This document shows, in pieces, positions 34,211-41,975 of a stretch of DNA of 49,419 bases (positions are counted from its first letter, which is position 1; every line of letters starts with the position of its first letter). The position numbers were made by a program, and so were the translations under genes. Source of the stretch: Acidimicrobiia bacterium (GTDB taxonomy: Bacteria > Actinomycetota > Acidimicrobiia > Spongiisociales > ZC4RG35). Location: contig JACCTH010000032.1 of assembly GCA_013812505.1 (NCBI GenBank), forward strand, positions 1 to 49,419. The letters are read 5' to 3'. The notes beneath the pieces were generated by a model. That model had not been told where the DNA came from. It saw only the letters and a program-made list of their open reading frames with translations, and ran no database searches.

Positions 34211-35530
34211 CTAACCGGATTGGAGAGACCTGTCAGCATCTAATCCAACGATGACGATGGCGTCGATTCCGTCGGTCAAGCTGCCGGTCGACACCGTTCC
34301 GAACCCGAGCAGGTCGACAAGGGCCTGCGCCGACGCCAGCGCCTCCGGCCGGACAATGATCGTTGTCGTCTCGAAGTCGTAGCTATCGGCCTCACCAATC
34401 GAGGCGACCTCAAATCCCTTTTCCTCGAGAAGGTCGCTCATGCGCCCGGCGGCCCCCTCCACTCCGTTCCCATTGAGCACTTCGAGACGCAAGACCTCCT
34501 GCGAGGACAGGTCGAGGAGCTTTCCTTCGGCGAAGGCAACGATCATCCGGTCTGCTTCGGGGTGGCTCATCCTCACCACTGACTTGCCTTCGAAGTCGGT
34601 GATGTAGCCGGGAAGCGTGGCGGTTTCCATCGTCTGAGAGGAGATTCCCCGCATCTGAAAAGCGAGTTGCACGAGCGAGCTCTCGGCGAGAGCGGAATCA
34701 ACGGTGAGGTGCTGGGCAAACGAGGCCACGATCGACCCTGCCTCGGTGAGACTCGAAGGGGTTTTCAGCTCCGAAAGAATGGCCAGGATCAAGCGTTGCT
34801 GGCGGCGAGTGCGACCGAAGTCGTCGGCGTCGATATTTACCCAGGAGTCGCCCTGCAACTCCTCGTAGCGGCGGGAGCGGGCGAAAGCAAGCGCCTGGGC
34901 GCCGTCAAGGAGCTGGTTTCCGGCCTCGACATCGAGACCGCTGTTGAGGTCGCGGGCGGGATAAGGAAAATCGAGGTGGACGCCACCGATCTCGTTGACC
35001 AAAGCCTGGAAGCCGACGAAGTCGATCTCGACGTAGTGATGGATCGGAAGCCCGGTAGCCGCCCGGACGGTCCGCACCATGAGCGGCGCCCCCCCGAACG
35101 AGTAGGCGGCGTTTATCCGGTCGGTGCCATGGCCGGGGATGTCGACCAACAAGTCGCGGGGCAACGACAAGATTTGGGCGCTGCCGTTGGCCGGATTGAG
35201 CTTGATGAGCATGATCACGTCGCCTCGGGCACCGTTGGACTCTCCGAAGTTCTGCAGGCTTTCGAGACCCTCTCGGGTGTCGGAACCGATCACGAGAAAA
35301 GTGATGGGCTCAGTGTTCTCCGTCGGTCGGGCGTCGAGCTCGGGCGTGACATCTGTGTTCTGGGTCACGTTCTCGTTGAACGCAGATTGACCGGACTGGA
35401 CGGCGAACAAGACCAGGCCGACCCCGAGGTTGGCGAGGAACAGAACGCCGATAACGACGCGCCTCCACCAACGTCCTTTGGGGGCCAAAGGACGCGTCGA
35501 AACCGGCGTTGATGCGGGATCAGTGGTCAT
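34211..35530 (-). CDS. LytR-CpsA-Psr (LCP) family wall-polymer ligase with LytR_C domain
   Basis: LCP proteins transfer lipid-linked anionic or arabinan polymers onto peptidoglycan. The 439-residue protein has a cytosolic amino end, a single membrane helix (about 25-45), an LCP domain (about 78-260) with FLVIGSDTREG, GARGDVIMLIKL, SLPRDLLVDIPGHG, RINAAYSFGG and ALAFARSRRY, and a carboxyl LytR_C domain (about 345-435, LRLEVLNGNGVEGAAGRMSD). All catalytic arginines and aspartates I expect are there. With UDP-glucose dehydrogenase downstream, a uronate-containing wall polymer is plausible. Confidence 0.95.
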   Translation of the reverse strand: MTTDPASTPVSTRPLAPKGRWWRRVVIGVLFLANLGVGLVLFAVQSGQSAFNENVTQNTDVTPELDARPTENTEPITFLVIGSDTREGLESLQNFGESNGARGDVIMLIKLNPANGSAQILSLPRDLLVDIPGHGTDRINAAYSFGGAPLMVRTVRAATGLPIHHYVEIDFVGFQALVNEIGGVHLDFPYPARDLNSGLDVEAGNQLLDGAQALAFARSRRYEELQGDSWVNIDADDFGRTRRQQRLILAILSELKTPSSLTEAGSIVASFAQHLTVDSALAESSLVQLAFQMRGISSQTMETATLPGYITDFEGKSVVRMSHPEADRMIVAFAEGKLLDLSSQEVLRLEVLNGNGVEGAAGRMSDLLEEKGFEVASIGEADSYDFETTTIIVRPEALASAQALVDLLGFGTVSTGSLTDGIDAIVIVGLDADRSLQSG

Positions 35531-35631
35531 CGAATGCCCTAAGAACGCATGTTACGCGACCTAGGTTCGATACGCATCTGAGACTTCGCACGTCGCTACC
35601 CTCCGCCACGTCGATCTGACTGGAAGAACCG

Positions 35632-36372
35632 TTGGCAGTACTTCCCCACGAGGGCACCTTTTCAATCATGTACGGCTCCCAGGCCGTGCCTGTAGGGGCT
35701 AGTTATCGGCCGGGCTATTTCTCCCGGCCCGATGAGGCTGGGCGCTTTCCGGTCGTCCTAGTGATTCCCGGGCTCGCCGGGCTCTCCTCGGGCGAGAAAT
35801 CGCTCGCCCGCGCTCTGGCCCGCAACGGCCTTGCCGCGGTCGTGGTCGAGCTTTTCAGCGTCGCCGGTGAAAATGCCCTCGACTCCTACTCGGCCACTTC
35901 CGACCGGGAAGCTCTGGTCATGCTGGAGGAGGCCTACGACTACCTCGTGAGCGACGACGTGTTCTGGGCTTTGCCGGAGCGAGTCGGCCTTCTGGGTATC
36001 GACGTTGGCGGCCGACCGGCCCTGACAGCTGCCGCCACCCGGCCGTGGGTGGGTTCGGTGGCGGTCGTGTCAACTCCGCTGACTGGCGATGAGGGCCGCG
36101 AGCACCACGTGGCCGATTATCTCGGGAGTCTGCCGGTGGCGGTGCTGGGCCTCTACGGCGAAGCGGACGAGCTAATCGACAATTCCACCGTTGACGAAGC
36201 GCAAAGCCGAAACGACCACGGGCTCTGGCTGCTCTACGAGGGTGCCGGGCACGAATTCTGGAAGGAGGAGTCCTCCGCCTACGACAGCGGCGCCGGCGTC
36301 GACATGGTCGCCCGCCTGATCGAGTTTTACCGCGCCACCTTGCCGGTAGCGATCACGGAGGATCTGGGCTAG
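35632..36372 (+). CDS. dienelactone-hydrolase-like alpha/beta hydrolase with an Asp at the nucleophile position
   Basis: This 246-residue single-domain protein is of the dienelactone hydrolase type: VVLVIPGLAGLSSGEKSLARAL at the start, nucleophile elbow G122-I-D-V-G-G127, acid in GLYGEADEL (D179) and histidine H207 in EGAGHEFW. The usual elbow residue is cysteine (or serine); here D124 stands there. It may be an inactive relative or act with an aspartate nucleophile as in dehalogenases. The substrate is unknown. The TTG start at 35632 has GGAAG upstream; ATG 35668 is an alternative. Its 3' end overlaps convergent birA by 20 bases. Confidence 0.85.
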   Translation: MAVLPHEGTFSIMYGSQAVPVGASYRPGYFSRPDEAGRFPVVLVIPGLAGLSSGEKSLARALARNGLAAVVVELFSVAGENALDSYSATSDREALVMLEEAYDYLVSDDVFWALPERVGLLGIDVGGRPALTAAATRPWVGSVAVVSTPLTGDEGREHHVADYLGSLPVAVLGLYGEADELIDNSTVDEAQSRNDHGLWLLYEGAGHEFWKEESSAYDSGAGVDMVARLIEFYRATLPVAITEDLG

Positions 36373-37114
36373 CCCGAACGTGGCGGATCTCGCCGGCTTT
36401 TAGGTTCAGTCGAGCGCCGTTTGCATCCTCGACGATCAAGGCCCCATCGAAACGGTCGATCGCCAATGCAGTCCCTGAATGCCCGTCGCCCCAGGTGATT
36501 TTGCGGCCAAGGGTGATACAGGTGTCGCAGTAGTCGTCATAGCTCCAGCGTTCCGGTCCTTTGGCAAGCTCAGTCCAGACGCCTTCGGCCATTTCGGAGC
36601 CGATTGCCGCATATGCCGACGGTCCCGGGTCTTCTGGGAACAAGCCGATACGGTCCGGAGGCGGGTCGGGCCACCAGAGGTTGAGCCCGATCCCGAGCGT
36701 CACCTCCCGTCCACTTGCCTCGGCCAAGATCCCTCCCACCTTTTTCTCCCCCCGGAGGGGGGAGTGGCCCGTTTCTCCCCCCGGAGGGGGGAGAAACACG
36801 ACCTGCTCCTCCCCCTCCAGGGGGAGGAGCAGGTCGTTGGGCCACTTCAAGCTCAGATCAAAAAGACGCGCAACGGCGATGCCGGTGGCGAGGGGGATCA
36901 GGGTCCGGCGGTCGGAAGGCCATTCGAAAGGATCAAACCGAAGACTCATCGCCAGCGCTCGCGGCGCCGTCTCCCACGAAGCTCCGCTACGTCCGCGACC
37001 GGCTGTTTGGCGAGAGGCGACCACCAGGACCGGGCCAAGCTCTGAGAGTTCGCGAGCGACATCCTGCGTCGAGGTCACTTCGTCGTAAACGTGGGTCGAA
37101 TAGGGTGTAGGCAT
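36353..37114 (-). CDS. birA: biotin-protein ligase with an in-frame palindromic insertion
   Basis: BirA activates biotin with ATP and attaches it to the carrier lysine of biotin enzymes; its target (accA, K548) is encoded next door. The protein has VTSTQDVARE, QTAGRGRSGASWE (biotin/AMP loop), LKWPNDLLL and VGGILAEASGREVTLGIGLNL, then a carboxyl domain ending DANGARLNLKAGEIRH. It has no amino-terminal helix-turn-helix, so it is not a repressor. Between PNDLLL and KVGGIL, where about three residues are normal, there are about 27 (residues 98-124, PLEGEEQVVF, then PPPGGETGHSPLRGEK), coded by three palindromes. ATG 37114 chosen; a longer frame is unconserved. Confidence 0.92.
   Translation of the reverse strand: MPTPYSTHVYDEVTSTQDVARELSELGPVLVVASRQTAGRGRSGASWETAPRALAMSLRFDPFEWPSDRRTLIPLATGIAVARLFDLSLKWPNDLLLPLEGEEQVVFLPPPGGETGHSPLRGEKKVGGILAEASGREVTLGIGLNLWWPDPPPDRIGLFPEDPGPSAYAAIGSEMAEGVWTELAKGPERWSYDDYCDTCITLGRKITWGDGHSGTALAIDRFDGALIVEDANGARLNLKAGEIRHVRASPDPP
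36746..36835. repeat. three tandem C/G-rich palindromes inside birA
   Basis: The first is 36746-36764 (8-bp stem, GGA loop), the second 36771-36797 (GTTTCTCCCCCC stem of 12, GGA loop), the third 36800-36835 (17-bp perfect stem starting GACCTGCTCC, CC loop). The second carries the same GTTTCTCCCCCCGGAGGG sequence as both outer ends of the 25.3-kb element. The reading frame stays open through all three. Confidence 0.85.
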
Positions 37115-37157
37115 CCCGCCAATCAAGACTACGACGAGAGCAAACGGAGGAAGCTGG

Positions 37158-38708
37158 GTGGGCACTGAAGCGCGCATTGAGCAATTACGCAAACTGAAAT
37201 CGGAGGCATCCCAAGCCGGAAGCCGCCGGGCGATCGACCGTCAGCACGAGCAAGGAAAGCTGACCGCTCGCGAACGAATCGACCATCTGCTCGACAAGGG
37301 CAGCTTTCAAGAGATGGACATGTTCGTCCGCCATCAGTCGGTCGGGTTTGGCATAGAGCAGAAACGTCCGCCGGGTGACGCAGTGGTCACCGGTTATGGG
37401 ACCATCGACGGACGAACCATTTTCGTCTATGCCGAAGATTTCACTGTTTTTGGCGGCTCCCTCGGAAGAGCAGTGGCCGACAAGATCTGCAAGCTGATGG
37501 ACCTGGCGATGGAAGTCGGGGCGCCCATCATCGGGTTGAAAGACTCGGGCGGTGCCCGCATCCAAGAAGGGGTCAGCTCCCTCGACGGCTACGGCCGCAT
37601 CTTCGAGCGCAACGTCAGAGCGTCAGGGGTGATTCCCCAGATCTCGGTCATCATGGGACCGTGTGCGGGTGGGGCCGTCTACTCCCCGGCGATGACCGAC
37701 TTCGTGATTCAAGTCGAAGGCTCGTCACACATGTTCATCACCGGCCCCGATGTGATAAAAGCCGTCACCGGGGAAGAGGTGACTATGGAGGAGCTCGGCG
37801 GCGCCCTCACCCATGCGAGCACCTCCGGGGTGACGCATTTTGTGTTCCCGAACGGCAGCTCGGCGCTCGACGCAGTGCGCTACATGCTGAGCTTCTTTCC
37901 GCAGAACAACCTCGAGCTGCCGCCGTACTTTCCTCCAACCGACAGCCGGGATCGCCTCGAGGACGTGCTCGACACGATCATCCCCGATTCGCCTACCCAG
38001 CCGTACGACATGTCCCATCTCATCGAGCTCGTTGTGGACGATGCCGAGTTCTTCCAAGTCCACGAGCATTGGGCGCGCAACCTCATCGTCGGCTTTGCCC
38101 GTCTCGATGGCCAGGCGGTGGGAATCGTGGCGAATCAGCCCAACTTCCTGGCCGGAACCCTCGACATCGAAACCAGCGAAAAAGGCGCCCGCTTCGTCCG
38201 CTTCTGCGATTCGTTCAACATCCCCCTCGTCACCTTCGTCGACGTTCCCGGGTTCCTGCCCGGTGTCGCCCAGGAGCACGGCGGCATCATCCGCCATGGC
38301 GCCAAGCTGCTGTTTGCGTATTGCGAAGCAACCGTCCCCCGGGTCACCGTTATCACCCGGAAGGCGTATGGCGGTGCCTATCTGGTGATGAATGCCCGCG
38401 GTATCCGAGCTGACCTCGTGTTCGCGTGGCCCTCGGCCGAGATCGCGGTGATGGGGGCGCAGGGAGCGGTCAACGTGATTTTCCGACGCGAGCTTGCGGA
38501 AGCGGCTGATCCCCAGGAGAAACGAGCCGAGTTGATCCGCGACTACGAGGAACGTTTCAACAATCCTTATCGCGCAGCCGAGCTGGGGTTGGTCGATGAG
38601 GTAATCGAGCCGCGCGAGACCCGCGGCAAGCTGATTCGCGCGTTGGAGATGCTGCGCACCAAGCGCGAGCACCTCCCCCAGAAAAAGCATGGGAACATGC
38701 CGCTCTAG
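37158..38708 (+). CDS. accD: acyl-CoA carboxylase beta subunit (carboxyltransferase)
   Basis: This carboxyltransferase moves CO2 from biotin to acetyl- or propionyl-CoA. The 516-residue protein has both crotonase-like halves: ERIDHLLDKGSFQEMD, GGSLGRAVADKICKLMD and KDSGGARIQEGVSSLDGYG, then MGPCAGGAVYSPAMTDF, SEKGARFVRFCDSFN and VDVPGFLPGVAQEHGGII, RKAYGGAYLVMN. It is of the AccD5/PccB type, so propionyl-CoA is the likely main substrate, which fits a methylmalonyl-CoA mutase gene downstream. The start is GTG with GGAGG seven bases upstream. It overlaps the accA start by one base. Confidence 0.95.
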   Translation: MGTEARIEQLRKLKSEASQAGSRRAIDRQHEQGKLTARERIDHLLDKGSFQEMDMFVRHQSVGFGIEQKRPPGDAVVTGYGTIDGRTIFVYAEDFTVFGGSLGRAVADKICKLMDLAMEVGAPIIGLKDSGGARIQEGVSSLDGYGRIFERNVRASGVIPQISVIMGPCAGGAVYSPAMTDFVIQVEGSSHMFITGPDVIKAVTGEEVTMEELGGALTHASTSGVTHFVFPNGSSALDAVRYMLSFFPQNNLELPPYFPPTDSRDRLEDVLDTIIPDSPTQPYDMSHLIELVVDDAEFFQVHEHWARNLIVGFARLDGQAVGIVANQPNFLAGTLDIETSEKGARFVRFCDSFNIPLVTFVDVPGFLPGVAQEHGGIIRHGAKLLFAYCEATVPRVTVITRKAYGGAYLVMNARGIRADLVFAWPSAEIAVMGAQGAVNVIFRRELAEAADPQEKRAELIRDYEERFNNPYRAAELGLVDEVIEPRETRGKLIRALEMLRTKREHLPQKKHGNMPL

Positions 38709-40456
38709 TGGCCATCTCCCGACTCCTCATTGCTAATCGCGGGGAGATCGCCGTGCGGATCATCCGCACCGCCCGGGAACTGGGCATCCACACGATTGCG
38801 ATCTATTCGGACCTGGATCGCGATTCACTGCACGTGGAATTGGCCGACGAGTCCTGGAATGTGGGGGCGGCACCAGCGGCCGAGTCCTACCTGAACGCCC
38901 GCAAGATCCTCGAGGTGGCGGCGGCCTCCCGTGCTGACGCCATCCATCCCGGATATGGGTTCCTCGCCGAGAACGCCGCGTTCGCCAAGTCGGTCCAAAA
39001 GGCCGGAGTCATTTGGGTAGGCCCGCCACCCTCCTCGATCGAAGCGATGGGCGACAAGATCACGTCTCGCCGCCATGCCGAGCAAGCGAAAGTGCCGATG
39101 GTGCCGGGAACTTCCGAGCCGGTGGGCTCGGTCGAGGAGGTGAGCACCCTTGCCGAGGAGTTCGGCTACCCGATCGCGATCAAAGCGGCCTTCGGCGGCG
39201 GTGGCAAAGGAATGCGGGTAGTCAATAGCGCCACTGAGCTCGGTGCCGCCTTTGACGGCGCCCGCCGGGAGGCTGATGCCTACTTTGGCAACTCCTCGGT
39301 CTATATCGAGAAGTACCTTCCGAGCCCGCGCCATGTCGAGGCGCAAATCCTTTTCGACCAGGCCGGCAAAGGCGTGTTCCTCGGCGAACGAGATTGCAGC
39401 GTGCAACGTCGCCACCAAAAGCTGATCGAAGAGACTCCTTCACCCGGCATGACGGCCGATCAGCGCGCCGCCCTCGGAGAGGCCGCCCTGGCCGCAGCGC
39501 GCTCGTGTGGATATGTCAACGCCGGCACCGTCGAGTTCCTCTTCGACCCTGATTCCGGTGAGTTCTTTTTCCTCGAGATGAACACCCGGCTCCAGGTCGA
39601 GCACACGGTTACCGAGATGGTGACCGGGCTTGATCTGGTGGCCTGGCAATTGCGCATCGCCCAGGGCGAGGAGCTCACCTTCGACTCGGTTACGCCGCGC
39701 GGCCATGCCATCGAATTTCGAATCAATGCCGAAGATCCCCTGCGAGGGTTCCTGCCGACGCCGGGCCAGATCGTCGACTATCGGGAACCTGCTGGGCCCG
39801 GCATCCGTGTCGACGGCTGGATCCGAGCGTCCTCGCGGGTGAGCCAGTACTACGACAACCTGATGGCAAAGCTGGTGGTATGGGGCCAGGATCGAGACCA
39901 GGCGATCAGACGAGGCCGCCGGGCCTTAGAGGAGTATTTGATCACCGGAGTCGCGACGACGATTCCATCTCACCTGATCGTCCTCGATCATCCCGATTTC
40001 CTCGAAGGACGGCACTACACCCGCTGGCTCGAGGACCAGGTCAAGTTCCCCGATCCGGTGCCTGCCGGCCAGCCCACCTTGCCCGAAGATGAGGAGCTTT
40101 CCCGCCGCGACATGACAGTCGAAATCGGGGGAAGGCGCTTCTCGGTGACCTACTGGGCGCCCGACACCGGCATTGGCACCGGACCGGGAGTCACCCGCCG
40201 AGCTCGTCCCAAACTCGATCGCCCTTCTCCGTCGGGGCAGACCGACGGCGTGGTGACCGCCCCGATGCAAGGGACCATCGTCAAGGTTCATGTCAAGGCG
40301 GGCGACGCCGTCGACGCCGACCAGCCACTTTGCGTTCTCGAGGCCATGAAGATGGAGAACGAAGTCCGTTCGCCGATCGCCGGCGAAGTCGTCGACCTTC
40401 GGGTTCAAGCGGGCGACACCGTTTCTCTAGGAGCCGTCCTCGCCGTCGTCCGCTAA
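38708..40456 (+). CDS. accA: acyl-CoA carboxylase alpha subunit (biotin carboxylase + biotin carrier)
   Basis: This subunit carboxylates its own biotin with ATP and bicarbonate. The 582-residue protein has an ATP-grasp biotin carboxylase domain at 1-445 (LIANRGEIAVRIIRTARELG, AFGGGGKGMRVV, FLEMNTRLQVEHTVTEMVTG) and a carboxyl biotinyl domain in which K548 of VLEAMKMENEV carries biotin. This is the AccA3 type shared by several beta subunits in actinobacteria. GTG at 38708 shares its G with the accD stop, so translation is coupled. Confidence 0.96.
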   Translation: MAISRLLIANRGEIAVRIIRTARELGIHTIAIYSDLDRDSLHVELADESWNVGAAPAAESYLNARKILEVAAASRADAIHPGYGFLAENAAFAKSVQKAGVIWVGPPPSSIEAMGDKITSRRHAEQAKVPMVPGTSEPVGSVEEVSTLAEEFGYPIAIKAAFGGGGKGMRVVNSATELGAAFDGARREADAYFGNSSVYIEKYLPSPRHVEAQILFDQAGKGVFLGERDCSVQRRHQKLIEETPSPGMTADQRAALGEAALAAARSCGYVNAGTVEFLFDPDSGEFFFLEMNTRLQVEHTVTEMVTGLDLVAWQLRIAQGEELTFDSVTPRGHAIEFRINAEDPLRGFLPTPGQIVDYREPAGPGIRVDGWIRASSRVSQYYDNLMAKLVVWGQDRDQAIRRGRRALEEYLITGVATTIPSHLIVLDHPDFLEGRHYTRWLEDQVKFPDPVPAGQPTLPEDEELSRRDMTVEIGGRRFSVTYWAPDTGIGTGPGVTRRARPKLDRPSPSGQTDGVVTAPMQGTIVKVHVKAGDAVDADQPLCVLEAMKMENEVRSPIAGEVVDLRVQAGDTVSLGAVLAVVR

Positions 40457-40460
40457 GAAT

Positions 40461-41975
40461 TTGTCCGAAATTTGGCGCGCGGTCGTCTGGCTGCTCGTTG
40501 CCTCCTGCACGACATCTCCGCAGCCCGGCATGAGCTCGATTCAAACGACCACGACCGCGTTTGTAACGACGGCGGCACCGACCACAACGGTCCGGAACTG
40601 CCGGAGCGAGCCCGATCGACAGATTTTCATCGAAACCGATGCCGTCACGCTCTCTGCCGCTCTTGCGGGAACCTTGGTTTGCGCAGACGAGGTCGTGGTG
40701 GCCAGCGGGAGCCCCGACGAGTTAATGGTCGCTGGAGAATTCGCCGCCTCTATCGATGCGCCCCTCCTGATCATCGATGCGGCCTCGTCCGAAATCAGGG
40801 GTGAGCTTCGGCGCTTGGATCCAACCTCTATCACGGTTATCGGCGACTTGCTGCCAGGCGGTGTCCCCCCAGGAACGCCGACCAACTCCCTCTCCGTGGC
40901 TGAGGCAACCGCGGCCATCAGCGAAATCGCACCCGATGACGTGGACCGAAGCGACAACCTCTGGCTGGCGGATGCCACAAGACCCGACCTCGTGGCTCCG
41001 GTGACCGCGATCGCCGGCTTACGCGGTGATCGGGTCATCCTCGGCGATCCGCACAACCTGCTTGGCGATCAAGCGTTACTCGAGGCGGTGAGAGCGAGCT
41101 CAGCCGAGGCGGTGTTCGTCGCCGGAGGATTCGATCCGCTCATTGTCGAATGGCAAAGCGCCGCACTCCTCAGCGCTCCGGAGCTTCCAGGTGGGGGGCT
41201 GAAGCTTTTTCCCGGGCGGAGACTGGTCGCGCTCTACGGGAACCCGCTCACCTCCGCTCTCGGGGTGATGGGTGAGCAAGGCCCGGAGGAAGCGGTGGCG
41301 CGGGCGGCCGAGGTCGCCGCGGGTTACGACGCCGATGGAGTCCCTGTCGTTCTGTCCTTCGAGCTCATCGCCACGGTCGCCTCGGCGTTCTCCGGAGACG
41401 ACAACAACTACTCAGAAGAGATGACGATCGAAGTCATCCGCCCGTGGATCGACGTTGCCGCCGCCAACAATGTCTATGTGATCCTCGACCTGCAGCCGGG
41501 CCGGACCGATTTCCTAACCCAAGCCAAGTTGTATGAGGAGTTGCTCGTCCTTCCCCACGTTGGCTTGGCGCTCGATCCCGAATGGCGCCTTGAGCCCGAC
41601 CAGGTCCATCTCCGCCAGATCGGCTCGGTCGACGCCGCGGAGATCAACCAAGTATCGGAATGGCTGGCCGCGCTGGTGCGAGAGCACAACCTCCCGCAGA
41701 AGATGTTCCTCCTCCATCAGTTCCGCCTTGACATGATTGAGAACCGCGACCAGGTGTTAACCCACCCCGAGCTGGCGACCGTCATCCAAATGGACGGACA
41801 GGGCCCGCTCGGCACCAAATACGGAACCTGGGACGCGCTCACCGCCGGCACCGGCAACCTCGGCGTTTTCTGGGGATGGAAGAACTTCTACGACGAGGAC
41901 GTTCCCCGTGGCGGAGCGACCCCGGCAGAGGTGCTCGGCCTCCAGCCGGTTCCCGTCTATGTCAGCTACCAGTAG
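40461..41975 (+). CDS. putative lipoprotein with cell-wall-binding-like and barrel-like domains
   Basis: The 504-residue protein has a short signal with lipobox VASC (lipid C16), a threonine-rich linker (about 25-48), a segment at 55-230 resembling cell-wall-binding repeat 2 modules (VTLSAALAG, then DEVVVASGSPDELMVAG, DAPLLIID, ITVIGDLLPGG), and a larger carboxyl region 250-500 with alternating strands and helices (VYVILDLQPGRTDF, VGLALDPEWRL, MFLLHQFRLDMI) suggestive of a TIM barrel. The function is unknown; it could bind or hydrolyse a wall polymer. The TTG start lies in an AATTTGGCGCG-like repeat motif four bases after accA. Confidence 0.7.
   Translation: MSEIWRAVVWLLVASCTTSPQPGMSSIQTTTTAFVTTAAPTTTVRNCRSEPDRQIFIETDAVTLSAALAGTLVCADEVVVASGSPDELMVAGEFAASIDAPLLIIDAASSEIRGELRRLDPTSITVIGDLLPGGVPPGTPTNSLSVAEATAAISEIAPDDVDRSDNLWLADATRPDLVAPVTAIAGLRGDRVILGDPHNLLGDQALLEAVRASSAEAVFVAGGFDPLIVEWQSAALLSAPELPGGGLKLFPGRRLVALYGNPLTSALGVMGEQGPEEAVARAAEVAAGYDADGVPVVLSFELIATVASAFSGDDNNYSEEMTIEVIRPWIDVAAANNVYVILDLQPGRTDFLTQAKLYEELLVLPHVGLALDPEWRLEPDQVHLRQIGSVDAAEINQVSEWLAALVREHNLPQKMFLLHQFRLDMIENRDQVLTHPELATVIQMDGQGPLGTKYGTWDALTAGTGNLGVFWGWKNFYDEDVPRGGATPAEVLGLQPVPVYVSYQ

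Noticed and set aside
37725-38690. 321-residue antisense frame inside accD
   Set aside because: It mirrors codon structure of the real carboxyltransferase gene and shows no motif.
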